A DNA stretch of 12,331 bases from an uncultured Brevinema sp. (GCA_947036575.1 CAMQSH010000050.1:1-12331), one strand, 5' to 3'; shown: positions 1-7,977, numbered from the stretch's first letter. Translations and numbers: made by a program. The notes: generated by a model not told the origin, from the letters alone.

Positions 1-518
1 CCCCAAATAGTAGGATATATCCATACACAAATCACCCCTAAAGATATTCTTGTGCAACCTTGAAGAATTTGAGCAAAACCAGCCATAAAGAATTTTTTTT
101 CTGCTTGTAAGCGACAAACATAAGGTATCTGTAAGGTATTCATTAACAAAGAGAAAAATAATAATACAAAAATATAAGTATCATCTATATGAAATACATT
201 TTTAAAGATAGGAATTAATAATAACCAAATTCCTGTTAAAATGATAGATATTTTATTAATTTTAGAAGCTGTATATAAAGATTCTTGAGCTAATTCTTTT
301 TCAGACATATTAGAATAATGTTTTGTAAGGGCAAATTGATAAGCAGACATTGGTAGTATTAATAATCCTACGAATTGGAGCAAAGGCTGTATAATTCCAT
401 AATCATCAATAGTTAAGAACATTATCAAGACAAATTGAAACATTAGGTTGAGACCAGCTCCAACCATATTACCCACTGAATAAAATGCAGACCCTAGTAA
501 AAATTTTCTAATTGGCAT
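1..518 (-). CDS. Polysaccharide flippase (MOP/Wzx-like), N-terminal part
   Basis: The reading frame starts at ATG 518-516 and runs off the left edge, giving 172 residues without a stop. It is strongly hydrophobic, with membrane-like stretches near residues 5-35, 41-66, 90-106, 115-134 and 146-172. The N-terminal pattern (a basic start, then a Gly/Asn/Phe-rich first helix, then a 'DYG' turn at 39-41 before helix 2) is that of the polysaccharide/oligosaccharide flippase family, which moves lipid-linked sugars across the inner membrane. A GGAG Shine-Dalgarno lies inside the end of the helicase gene, and only 3 nt separate that gene's TAA from this ATG, so the two are probably translated from one mRNA. 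The substrate cannot be told. The fragment shows only about a third of a typical flippase (400-500 residues), so a related multi-spanning transporter is not excluded. Confidence 0.72.
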   Translation of the reverse strand, partial: MPIRKFLLGSAFYSVGNMVGAGLNLMFQFVLIMFLTIDDYGIIQPLLQFVGLLILPMSAYQFALTKHYSNMSEKELAQESLYTASKINKISIILTGIWLLLIPIFKNVFHIDDTYIFVLLFFSLLMNTLQIPYVCRLQAEKKFFMAGFAQILQGCTRISLGVICVWIYPTIW

Positions 519-521
519 TGT

Positions 522-3065
522 TTACTCCACAATCTTTTTTAAATTTAATACAGTACTACCCATCAATACTTGTGTGCCAAAGCGATCAAAAGCAACTCTC
601 ACCATAGCGCTAGAACTATATTCCACAGTCCCTTTACCAAATACAGAATGCATGACTTCTTGCCCAACCTCTAACTCACTCACAGAAGTGATCTTTTCTG
701 TTTTAATACTAGAGTTTTCATTGCCTAACACATCTTGAACTGAAGAGGTATCAACTTTACGGCTGGTAGATGCCGCTGTTTTTGTAGAGTATTTACTATA
801 TTTAGAATAGCCTGTTTTAGGTTTAGAATAATGATCCTTGTATGATTCGTTGGTCTTTCTATACGTATCTTTTTTATTACTACTATTATTTTCTGTAACA
901 TCATCCAATATTTCTGTTGGAATACCATCTAGAAAATGAGATTTTTCATTAAAAACATATTCACCGTAACGTAAAGCTCTTTCTTCGTAAGTTAGGTACA
1001 ATTTATTCATCGCTCTTGTTATAGCAACATATAATAATCTTTTTTCTTCGTCCTCAGCTTCTTGTGTAGTAGCACTAGTTAAAGGTAGTACACCTTCCGC
1101 AAGTCCAGCCACAAAAACAATAGGAAACTCTAATCCTTTGGAACTGTGTATAGTCATTAATGTAACAGTATTATTTTCGTCAACATCTTCTTCATTAATA
1201 GAAGAAAGTAAGCTAGCTTCTCTTAAAAAATCTGCAATAGATGCTTGAGGATTAGCTTGTTCAAAAACTTTCACAGCATTGACAAGTTCTTGAATATTAT
1301 CAAATCTATCTTCCGCTTCATGAGTACCGTATTCTGGAATTAAATAATCTTCAAAATAACGAATAGATTCTACTAATATTTTTATAATTTGTGTTGGTGG
1401 TAATGTTTCTATAGAGTCTTTTAATTCTGTAATTATTTTACCTAGTTCAACAAGATTATAAGAAGCCTGTTTTGATAGTCCCTCTATAGTTTCTGCATTT
1501 AAACAAGCCATAGGATAAGAAATTTTATTATTTTCTACAAAGTCTCTTATTTTTTGTTTACCTACGTCTCCAACTTTTCTCTTTGGAACATTTACAGAAC
1601 GCTCAAATGCCTCAACATCATAAGGATTTACCATGATTCTTAAATAAGATAAAATGTCTTTAATTTCAGCCCTATCAAAAAATCGTTGTCCTCCATATAT
1701 TCTATGAGGAACATTGTGTCTTGTCATTACTTCTTCAAGTACACGAGATTGAGCATTTGTTCTATAGAGTATAGCAAAATCTTTGTAAGATTTTCCTTGT
1801 TCTACTTGTTTTCGTATTTCTTCATAGATATAAGCTGCTTGTATTCTATCATCCCCAAGACAATTAAAAATTATCTTATCTCCCTCTGCTCTTTCAGCTT
1901 TTAAGACTTTAGGCATACGACCTTTAATCGATTTCACAATAGAATTAGCAGCCAATAAAATATTACCATAAGAACGATAGTTTCGCTCTAATTTTACAAT
2001 ATGTGCTTTAAATTCTTCGTGAAATTGTCTGATATTTGCGACTTTAGCTCCACGCCATGCATAAATTGATTGGTCATCATCTCCAACCACACAGACATTA
2101 GACCTATCCCGACTAAGCAGGCTTAACAAATGATATTGAGGTCTATTAGTATCTTGGAACTCATCGGCCATAATATAACGCCATTGTCTTTGATAACGCT
2201 CACGTACATCAGGACATTGCTCGAGTAAGACAATAGTATTAGTAATCAAATCGCCAAAATCCATAGCATGATTTTGTTTTAAGGTTTGTTGGTATTCTTT
2301 ATATACTTCAGCACATAAATGATCAAATTCTCCTCGAGCAGATCTTTCTAGCTCTTGAGGTGAAATTAATTCTTCTTTTGAAGATGAAATAACCCTAGCG
2401 ATTATTTTATCAGAATGTTCTTTTGGATCAATTTTTAATCGTTCCATAATTTTTTTAATCGTATTTTTAGTATCCCCAGAATCATAGATAGTAAAATCTT
2501 GAGAAAATCCTATTTTTTGAGCATGCTCTCTTAAGATCATCACACACATAGAGTGAAAAGTCCGAACCCAAGCTGTTCTAGTATTAACACCCAATAAATG
2601 CCCTATTCTCTCTTTCATTTCTCCAGCAGCTTTATTAGTAAAAGTTACACACAATATATTATAAATTCTAAGATCATATTTTTGAATAAGATGGGCAAAA
2701 CGATGTGTTATAACTCTTGTTTTTCCAGATCCAGCACCAGCAAGTACCAATAAAGAACCTTCATCATATAATACAGCTTCTTTTTGTTCTGGATTCATTC
2801 CATCTAAAAAATTAGGATCTAATGTGTATGAAGTCGTTTCTTGATAATTATTATAAGGCACAAAGTCTTGATCAGGCATTTCTGAGTCAAAAGGATTTTC
2901 TTCTTCTGTAGGAAAAGTATCTTCAGACATATCAACAGAGTTTAATAAATCAGCAAAAGAACCTGTAACCGTTGACTCTGTATTTGTTACATCAATTGTT
3001 GGTTTATCATTGGTTTGTTCGTCCTCTTGCTTGGAAAACAAAGAATCTGGAAATAAGTCATTCAT
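522..3065 (-). CDS. pcrA: ATP-dependent 3'-5' DNA helicase, PcrA/UvrD family
   Basis: This 847-residue superfamily 1A helicase would unwind DNA in nucleotide excision repair, mismatch repair and plasmid or fork processing. Visible motifs are a Q motif at 87-98, Walker A GAGSGKT at 110-116, motif Ia FTNKAAGEM around 142, Walker B DEFQDTN at 301-307, motif III VGDDDQSIYAWRGA at 327-340, then HSSKGLEFPIVFVAGL and LLYVAITRA in domain 2A. Residues about 790-847 (VGQEVMHSVFGKGTVEY, ending LKKIVE) match the small C-terminal Tudor-like domain that ties PcrA to RNA polymerase. A Lys/Tyr/Ser-rich linker (about 725-789) precedes it. An acidic 86-residue extension stands before the Q motif, where family members usually have only a few residues. 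The start is supported by GAAGG six bases upstream and by a promoter at 3126-3154. It is first in an operon with the flippase. The choice between pcrA, uvrD and rep is by the C-terminal domain. Confidence 0.95.
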   Translation of the reverse strand: MNDLFPDSLFSKQEDEQTNDKPTIDVTNTESTVTGSFADLLNSVDMSEDTFPTEEENPFDSEMPDQDFVPYNNYQETTSYTLDPNFLDGMNPEQKEAVLYDEGSLLVLAGAGSGKTRVITHRFAHLIQKYDLRIYNILCVTFTNKAAGEMKERIGHLLGVNTRTAWVRTFHSMCVMILREHAQKIGFSQDFTIYDSGDTKNTIKKIMERLKIDPKEHSDKIIARVISSSKEELISPQELERSARGEFDHLCAEVYKEYQQTLKQNHAMDFGDLITNTIVLLEQCPDVRERYQRQWRYIMADEFQDTNRPQYHLLSLLSRDRSNVCVVGDDDQSIYAWRGAKVANIRQFHEEFKAHIVKLERNYRSYGNILLAANSIVKSIKGRMPKVLKAERAEGDKIIFNCLGDDRIQAAYIYEEIRKQVEQGKSYKDFAILYRTNAQSRVLEEVMTRHNVPHRIYGGQRFFDRAEIKDILSYLRIMVNPYDVEAFERSVNVPKRKVGDVGKQKIRDFVENNKISYPMACLNAETIEGLSKQASYNLVELGKIITELKDSIETLPPTQIIKILVESIRYFEDYLIPEYGTHEAEDRFDNIQELVNAVKVFEQANPQASIADFLREASLLSSINEEDVDENNTVTLMTIHSSKGLEFPIVFVAGLAEGVLPLTSATTQEAEDEEKRLLYVAITRAMNKLYLTYEERALRYGEYVFNEKSHFLDGIPTEILDDVTENNSSNKKDTYRKTNESYKDHYSKPKTGYSKYSKYSTKTAASTSRKVDTSSVQDVLGNENSSIKTEKITSVSELEVGQEVMHSVFGKGTVEYSSSAMVRVAFDRFGTQVLMGSTVLNLKKIVE

Positions 3066-3125
3066 TATATACCTTCAATAAAATCTTTTTATATATTTAC
3101 TAACTATAAAAATATATTAAGAAAA

Positions 3126-3154
3126 ATTATACACGATATTTATAGGAAAATCAA
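3126..3154 (-). promoter_or_regulatory. Promoter of the helicase-flippase operon
   Basis: On the minus strand TTGATT (3154-3149) is followed by a 17-bp spacer and a perfect TATAAT (3131-3126). Transcription would begin near 3119, giving a leader of about 54 nt with GAAGG (3076-3072) before ATG 3065. It diverges from the promoter at 3201-3230; the two -35 boxes are 46 bp apart. Confidence 0.65.
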
Positions 3155-3200
3155 TATATTAGTAACTGTTTAATAAAAAAACTTTTAATACAAAAATATC

Positions 3201-3230
3201 TTGACAAAGCCTATCAAAATAATTCATAAT
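3201..3230 (+). promoter_or_regulatory. Promoter abutting the start codon at 3238 (leaderless)
   Basis: A perfect TTGACA (3201-3206), an 18-bp spacer and CATAAT (3225-3230) form a good sigma70-type promoter. Transcription starting about 7 nt after the -10 box falls at 3237-3238, on the ATG itself, so the transcript would have essentially no 5' leader. No Shine-Dalgarno precedes that ATG. Confidence 0.65.
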
Positions 3231-3237
3231 ACTTATT

Positions 3238-3795
3238 ATGAATTATTTAAATTATATATTACTAGTAATTTTTCTACTTCCTTTTACTATTTATTCTAAA
3301 ACTCCTACCAAAGATATAGATATTCGAGGTTATACTTTCGGAGAAAAAATATCTTTCGTATTGAACAAAGAATATCAACAAAAAGAATATAAATTACTAC
3401 CTTTACGGACTAATGAGAATCAACTTGTTTATCAGGGATCACTGTTTAATGAGCCTGTAGTACTTATTTATCACTTTAGAAAAAATCGACTTTCTAGTCT
3501 TTCTTATATATGGCAAGATGTGAATAATGATATTATTTTTTATCGTTACCTACAAAAATTATTAAAAAGTAAATATGAAGAAACAACAACTAAACAAATA
3601 CAAGCTCTCACTAGTGATATAACGATAAACACCTATATACAAACTATTACTAATAAAAAAATTATAAGCCCTACTTTATATATTGGATTAGAAAAAATTA
3701 GTTCTTCAAATTCCAATCAAACATTTATCTTAGAATTTAAAGCTTATGATTCAGATCAAACCATTAAAAATAAAATATTATTAGAAGATATATAA
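3238..3795 (+). CDS. Exported protein of unknown function, upstream of tig
   Basis: I do not recognise this 185-residue protein. It opens with a signal peptide: a hydrophobic core at about residues 5-18 and a plausible cleavage after TIYS (residue 20). There is no lipobox cysteine, so it is probably periplasmic or secreted. The mature part starts with an RGYTFGEKISFVL segment and is mixed alpha/beta in look, with YHFRKNRLSSLSYIW around 78-92 followed by a helix-like stretch ending in KSKYEE. Small exported proteins of unknown function with this 'FG... then ...Y.F.KN.L' pattern are familiar from spirochaetes, but I cannot name a family. It is the first gene in front of trigger factor (21-nt gap) and shares its promoter, which sits right at the ATG. 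An alternative internal start is unlikely because it would remove the signal peptide. Confidence 0.75.
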   Translation: MNYLNYILLVIFLLPFTIYSKTPTKDIDIRGYTFGEKISFVLNKEYQQKEYKLLPLRTNENQLVYQGSLFNEPVVLIYHFRKNRLSSLSYIWQDVNNDIIFYRYLQKLLKSKYEETTTKQIQALTSDITINTYIQTITNKKIISPTLYIGLEKISSSNSNQTFILEFKAYDSDQTIKNKILLEDI

Positions 3796-3816
3796 TATAT
3801 ATTAAAGGAGCATTAA

Positions 3817-5103
3817 ATGACTTTTCATTTGAAAACATACCCAGATGCACTCAGACAATTATTTGTAGCTTGTTCTATAGAAGAAACAAATTCTACGTTT
3901 GATAAAGCACTCGTTATCTTACAAAAAAACTTTATCCTTCAAGGCTACAGAAAAGGAAAAGTCCCTGTAGAGATGATTGCAAAAGCAAATCCACCTGAAT
4001 TAATGAGTATTGTTTCAGATCTTATTACACAAGAAGCGTTTAGCTATATTGAACAGCAAAAAACACCTTTATATGGTCAACCTCGTTTTAATCCACTAAA
4101 TAGTCTTTCTAGAGATAAAGAATTTTTCTTTTCTCTTGTATACGAAATTTATCCAACAATTACTAAAGAACCAGATCTTTCAAAAACAGAATGTAGCTAT
4201 GAAGCTTGTGAGATGGATCAAAAATTCATAGAAAATACTATGTGCCGTCAAATTCAACTCTTAGAATCTACTTCTGGTACTATTCAAGATTTTGATATGG
4301 TAAAAGTAGAGATTTTGAACAAAGATTATACTGGTGATAAAAAAGAAGCTTCTTTTGATACTAGCAAATTAGAGCTCCTTATTGGTAAAAAAACAGATGA
4401 AACTGTTTCTATTTCTTTTGATGATCTTTCAGGTTATTTACTTGACTTTATTGGAAAAGTTTCAGATCCTGTTCAAGTAAAAATCACTGATATTTTAAGA
4501 GCTAAAGATTGGAAAAAAGTTACAGACGAAGAAATTGCCGAAAAATCTCCTTTTAAAACCAAAAAAGAGTATTTGGAGCAATCACAATCACAATTTGAAA
4601 ATCTCGTTACTCAATACAACAATACTCAAAAAACAGAGGCTCTTTCAAATACTATTAGTTCCCAACTTCAGGCTGAATTACCAAAAAGCTTATGGTTAAA
4701 TAATCTTCGAGATCTTGCTGTTAAAGTAGCTGAAAAAGAAGTAATCAAAGAAGATATGTCTTTAGCTAATATTGCTAAAAACAAAGATATTTTAGAAAAA
4801 TTTTCTAAATTACCTACAGATTCTATTGAAGGACTTTCTTTTGTTATTTGGTTAGAAAATATTGCTCAAAAAGAAAATATATCTATAGATGAAAATGAAT
4901 TAGAATATCATTTTTATAGATATGCTCAAGCAAGACGTATTCCTATGAATGATTTTAAAAAGAATATGACAGCTGAAGAAAAAGAATCTATCAAAAATGA
5001 AGTTATTCGTGAAAAAGCAGTGCACTATTTACTAGAAACTGTAAAATTTACAGTAAGTAAAACTATTCCCCTAGCAACAGCACTCAAAAGTATGCATAGA
5101 TAA
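3817..5103 (+). CDS. tig: Trigger factor, ribosome-bound chaperone, divergent
   Basis: Trigger factor sits at the ribosome exit tunnel and shields nascent chains. The length (428 residues) is normal for the family. The ribosome-docking loop is clear as GYRKGKVP at 43-50 (family signature GFRxGxxP), followed by the usual 'FSLVYEIYPTI' strand near 105-114. The FKBP-like domain (about 156-228) is shortened and divergent: the strand IQDFDMVKVEI and the closing VKITDILRAKDWKKVTDEEI align by eye, but the catalytic-pocket segment (IPGFEDGI in the E. coli protein) is not seen. The helical C-terminal arms follow, ending in VIREKAVHYLLETVKFTV. The start is fixed by AAAGGAG (3804-3810) six bases before ATG. 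Unlike in many bacteria, clpP, clpX or lon does not follow; a terminator and an ankyrin gene do. Confidence 0.88.
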   Translation: MTFHLKTYPDALRQLFVACSIEETNSTFDKALVILQKNFILQGYRKGKVPVEMIAKANPPELMSIVSDLITQEAFSYIEQQKTPLYGQPRFNPLNSLSRDKEFFFSLVYEIYPTITKEPDLSKTECSYEACEMDQKFIENTMCRQIQLLESTSGTIQDFDMVKVEILNKDYTGDKKEASFDTSKLELLIGKKTDETVSISFDDLSGYLLDFIGKVSDPVQVKITDILRAKDWKKVTDEEIAEKSPFKTKKEYLEQSQSQFENLVTQYNNTQKTEALSNTISSQLQAELPKSLWLNNLRDLAVKVAEKEVIKEDMSLANIAKNKDILEKFSKLPTDSIEGLSFVIWLENIAQKENISIDENELEYHFYRYAQARRIPMNDFKKNMTAEEKESIKNEVIREKAVHYLLETVKFTVSKTIPLATALKSMHR

Positions 5104-5120
5104 ATTCATTATATAACAAT

Positions 5121-5163
5121 AAAAAAAGACAAGAATCTATAATTAGGCTCTTGTCTTTTTTTT
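5121..5163 (+). terminator. Intrinsic terminator after tig
   Basis: GACAAGA (5128-5134) pairs with TCTTGTC (5149-5155) around a 14-nt loop. The stem is extended by the flanking A7 (5121-5127) and T8 (5156-5163), and the T-run supplies the termination tract. It closes the unit of the exported protein and trigger factor. Its T-run overlaps the -35 box of the next promoter. Confidence 0.85.
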
Positions 5164-5190
5164 GATTATTTTTGAGAAATCTTATATAAT
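5162..5190 (+). promoter_or_regulatory. Promoter of the ankyrin gene
   Basis: TTGATT (5162-5167), a 17-bp spacer and a perfect TATAAT (5185-5190) predict a start near 5197, a 27-nt leader and GGGGAT as Shine-Dalgarno just before ATG 5224. The -35 box begins within the T-run of the preceding terminator, so the two units are separated with no spare DNA. Confidence 0.6.
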
Positions 5191-5223
5191 TAATTTTAGA
5201 TTCACAATATTTATGGGGATATC

Positions 5224-7131
5224 ATGTTAAAAATTATACTTTTACTTCTTTTGGTTCTTTCACCAAAACATTCCTTTTCACAATATGAAGATACTCTAAT
5301 AGAAGAATATCAATATGATGAGAACAATGGTTATCAATACGATAATACAGATGCTCCTGCAGATGACTATCAATATGATGAAAATGACGACTATCAATAC
5401 TATGATGAAGATACTGAATTTAATGATCAAGAATTTGATCCAGGGTATAATCAAATTGATATAACCCCAGATGAATTTCAAGGAGATGTTACTACTACTA
5501 TAGAAATTACTAATTATTTAACAAATACTATTTTTGTTTCAAACACCTCCTATGTTACTATACCATCTATAGAAACTATTTCTCCAAATGTCTGTTTAGC
5601 AATTCTCAAAAGTAATTTAGGAGAATTAAAAACTTTTATATTTCAAGATCCTAATATTTTATCATATGTTCGTGGTGATGGGAACAATCTTCTACATATT
5701 GCTGCAACAAGACCAAATATAGAAATTATACAATACCTCCTTGATCAAGGAATGGATATTAATGCGACAAATAATGCAGGGAGAACAGCACTCCATATTG
5801 CAGCTCAATTAAACAATTTACCAGTAGCAGATACTCTTGTAAGAGCTAATGCTCGAGTCAGAACAAAGGATAATTTTGGTTATAGTGCCTTATGGATAGC
5901 TAATACTAAAGGATTTCCTCGGATGCTTCAATTATTAGTTAGAGCACAACAGCAAGAATCTATAGTATTTGAAACCCCTGATATAAATCTTAATAATAAA
6001 CTTAAAGGGGCAAGCCCTCCTAATATTTTTGATACTTATACACGTTTTTCAGAAAAAACAGTTCAACAAGGTCCTGTTTTAAATACACCTTGGCACAAAT
6101 CTTTATTTACCCTTGATTATAAAGAAGTTGAAGATCTAATACTATTTGGTTTAGATCCTAATACGAAAGATAATAAAGGTCAAACCCCTCTCCATATAGC
6201 TGCATTATATAATAATGTGCTAGCTTTGGAATATCTCCTAACACTACCATCTATTAATCATAAAACAGTTGATAACTTTGGGAGTACACCTCTACATACA
6301 GCTGCTGGTAAAGCAAGCCCTGAAACGTTAAAGATTTTAATGAGTGCAGGGTTTGATATTAATCAAAAAAATAAAAGTGGTTGGACTCCTTTATTTGAGG
6401 CAACATTATTTGGTAATAGAGATGTTGTTCGGTATTTATTAGAGTTAGGAATAACCCCTAACACAAGAAATACTATGGCTAGAACACCTCTACATGAAGC
6501 TGCACGATTAGGTTATACGTATATTCTTAGAGATCTATTAGATGCTGGTGCAACATATGATGTAGAAGATTATCAAGGTAAAACTCCCTTTTTTCTTGCT
6601 GTTGAAAGTGGTCACATTGATGTTATTGCTCAATTATATGAAAAAGGAGCTTCCACTGGTGGAATGAACCTCCAACAACAAACTCCTTTACATGTTGCTG
6701 TGTTAAACAATAATGGTACTCTTGTAAAATATTTAGTTGATAATTTTCCTGTTAATATAGGTCAGATTGATTCTTTAGGTAGAACAGCACTAGACTTAGC
6801 CTATATAAAAGGAAATGAATCTATTATTGCTTACTTAGCAAATACCTATGTACAACAACAAACAGGAACTGTTATTCAAACAAATTCTACTATTCCTTTA
6901 CAAACGCCTATTTCTAATGAAGAAGCTATTACAGAGCCTATAATAACAGAAGAACCTATAGATGATAATACTCTTGAGGTTACTGAGGAAAATATTATCG
7001 ATGAAGAGTATACTGAAGAAGCCATTGTCGATGAAGAATATACCGAAGAAGTCATAGCTGAAGAAGATATTATCAATGAGGAATATACTGAAGAAGACTA
7101 TACTGATGATGAATATATTGATACAGAATAA
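5224..7131 (+). CDS. Exported ankyrin-repeat protein with acidic low-complexity ends
   Basis: The 635-residue protein begins with a signal peptide (hydrophobic residues 2-12, likely cleavage near HSFS at 19), so the repeats should lie in the periplasm or outside the cell. Residues 21-90 are Asp/Glu/Tyr/Asn/Gln-rich with tandem YQYDEN units. Ankyrin repeats follow with the standard G.TPLHIAA and LL..G.D.N elements: three at about 152-240, a break at 243-288, a degenerate one at about 290-317, and seven more at about 319-545. The tail (546-635) turns Thr/Glu-rich and ends in ten-residue acidic EEYTEE repeats. Ankyrin arrays bind other proteins; the partner is not visible here and no enzymatic domain is present. 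The start is supported by GGGGAT and an upstream promoter. I see no terminator hairpin after the gene; the next element is the tRNA-Glu promoter. Lateral origin is possible but base composition matches the neighbours. Confidence 0.92.
   Translation: MLKIILLLLLVLSPKHSFSQYEDTLIEEYQYDENNGYQYDNTDAPADDYQYDENDDYQYYDEDTEFNDQEFDPGYNQIDITPDEFQGDVTTTIEITNYLTNTIFVSNTSYVTIPSIETISPNVCLAILKSNLGELKTFIFQDPNILSYVRGDGNNLLHIAATRPNIEIIQYLLDQGMDINATNNAGRTALHIAAQLNNLPVADTLVRANARVRTKDNFGYSALWIANTKGFPRMLQLLVRAQQQESIVFETPDINLNNKLKGASPPNIFDTYTRFSEKTVQQGPVLNTPWHKSLFTLDYKEVEDLILFGLDPNTKDNKGQTPLHIAALYNNVLALEYLLTLPSINHKTVDNFGSTPLHTAAGKASPETLKILMSAGFDINQKNKSGWTPLFEATLFGNRDVVRYLLELGITPNTRNTMARTPLHEAARLGYTYILRDLLDAGATYDVEDYQGKTPFFLAVESGHIDVIAQLYEKGASTGGMNLQQQTPLHVAVLNNNGTLVKYLVDNFPVNIGQIDSLGRTALDLAYIKGNESIIAYLANTYVQQQTGTVIQTNSTIPLQTPISNEEAITEPIITEEPIDDNTLEVTEENIIDEEYTEEAIVDEEYTEEVIAEEDIINEEYTEEDYTDDEYIDTE
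5308..5403 (+). repeat. Imperfect tandem coding repeat, YQYDEN units
   Basis: The DNA encodes residues 29-60 of the ankyrin protein, where YQYD(E/N)N-type units recur four times (YQYDENNG, YQYDNTDA, YQYDENDD, YQYYDEDT) with a short PADD spacer. Copies differ at synonymous and non-synonymous sites, so it is an old repeat rather than a fresh slippage product. The product is a very acidic, tyrosine-rich segment just after the signal peptide. Confidence 0.7.
6994..7128 (+). repeat. Imperfect 30-nt tandem coding repeat, EEYTEE units
   Basis: Residues 591-635 of the ankyrin protein consist of ten-residue units: IIDEEYTEEA, IVDEEYTEEV, a five-residue spacer IAEED, IINEEYTEED and a degenerate last unit YTDDEYIDTE. 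The DNA period is 30 nt with scattered third-position changes. It forms a strongly acidic C-terminus. Confidence 0.75.
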
Positions 7132-7157
7132 AAAAATTAAAAAAAATTAAAAAAGTA

Positions 7158-7186
7158 TTGACATCTTATACAGAATAATATATAAT
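7158..7186 (+). promoter_or_regulatory. Consensus promoter of tRNA-Glu
   Basis: TTGACA (7158-7163), exactly 17 bp, then TATAAT (7181-7186) is a full match to the sigma70 consensus. Runs of A at 7132-7154 directly upstream resemble an UP element. Transcription should begin about 7193, some 13 nt before the mature tRNA. This is the strongest-looking promoter in the window and could also drive lptC-lptA and the regulator by read-through. Confidence 0.9.
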
Positions 7187-7205
7187 ATTAGTACGTTAGT
7201 TATAC

Positions 7206-7277
<72 letters not shown>

Positions 7278-7282
7278 ATAAT

Positions 7283-7316
7283 AAAGTACCTAGATTATAC
7301 ACTAGGTACTTTTTTT
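7283..7316 (+). terminator. Strong intrinsic terminator between tRNA-Glu and lptC
   Basis: AAAGTACCTAG (7283-7293) and CTAGGTACTTT (7302-7312) form a perfect 11-bp stem with an 8-nt loop, followed at once by a T-run to 7316. It should end the tRNA-Glu transcript. The lptC ATG comes only 11 nt later (7328), leaving no room for a normal separate promoter plus leader after it. Confidence 0.9.
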
Positions 7317-7327
7317 ATATATCATAT

Positions 7328-7975
7328 ATGCGAGTATCCCTTTTGAGAATAGTTAAATTTATATTTTTATCTTTACTTCTATTAACAACATCTTGTGGTA
7401 TTAAACTAGGTCGAAATGATAGAGTGAAAAGAGATTTACCGGCAGCTTCTATGCAGGATTTTTTATATACCTATACTGAAAAAAGTGGTTTCAGAGAATG
7501 GGAAATTAAAGCAGCACAAGCAAACACTTATGAACAAAGTGATATCGTATATTTATACAATTTCACAATGACTTTATTTTCTGAAAGTAATCAAATCAAA
7601 TCTGTTCTTGTTGCGAATAAAGGTAGTATTCAACAAGAACTAGGAAATCTTATTGCTGAAGGTGAAGTTCGTATTTTTTCTGCAAATAAAAGTGAACTCC
7701 AAACAGAAAAAGTTTATTGGGATCAAAAAAGAGAACTTTTTTACTCTGAGACTAATAAGTTAGTAACTTATACAAGAGATTCCCATAAAATAACAGGATA
7801 TGATATGGTTTCTGATTCAGCATTAGAAAATATAGAACTTAATAATAGTGTAGGACAAATAAAAACTGATGGTGATGATTCTCAAGAAAATTCTAATACT
7901 AATAATAACTCTTTAGATGAGTTTGAAAAAGATTTTAGAATAACAGAAGATGAAGAAGCTACTGCAGGGATTTAA
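7328..7975 (+). CDS. lptC: LptC-like lipoprotein of LPS transport
   Basis: LptC receives lipid A-linked glycolipid from the LptBFG pump at the inner membrane and passes it to LptA. From ATG 7328 the product is 215 residues. It starts with a basic N-terminus, hydrophobic core and lipobox LTTSC with Cys23, so it is a lipid-anchored LptC, whereas the E. coli protein has a transmembrane helix. The body (about 40-165) has the family pattern: a W-x-I-x-A-x-x-A entry (REWEIKAAQA), then 'NKGSIQQELGNLIAEGEVRIFS' and 'LQTEKVYWDQKRELFYSETNKLVTY', ending in 'KITGYDMVSD'. The last 45 residues are an acidic Asn/Ser-rich tail not typical of the family. The frame remains open upstream into the tRNA, but only this ATG gives a signal peptide. 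No Shine-Dalgarno is seen. lptA follows after 2 nt. Identity rests on the pattern and the neighbour. Confidence 0.82.
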   Translation: MRVSLLRIVKFIFLSLLLLTTSCGIKLGRNDRVKRDLPAASMQDFLYTYTEKSGFREWEIKAAQANTYEQSDIVYLYNFTMTLFSESNQIKSVLVANKGSIQQELGNLIAEGEVRIFSANKSELQTEKVYWDQKRELFYSETNKLVTYTRDSHKITGYDMVSDSALENIELNNSVGQIKTDGDDSQENSNTNNNSLDEFEKDFRITEDEEATAGI

Positions 7976-7977
7976 TA

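Noticed and set aside
93..100. Eight-base T run (A8 on the coding strand) in the flippase as a phase-variation switch
   Set aside because: Runs of this length are common by chance in such AT-rich DNA, and the frame is intact; without strain comparison there is no support.
1686..1904. Plus-strand open frame inside the helicase gene
   Set aside because: It lies antisense to conserved helicase coding sequence and has no supporting signals.
6876..7076. Minus-strand open frame rich in Ser opposite the ankyrin gene tail
   Set aside because: It is a by-product of the repeated EEYTEE codons on the other strand.
7132..7154. Repeated A-rich AAAAAATTA units as a possible direct-repeat element or CRISPR-like remnant
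   Set aside because: They are short, have no spacers and are better explained as an A-tract (UP-like) upstream of the tRNA promoter.
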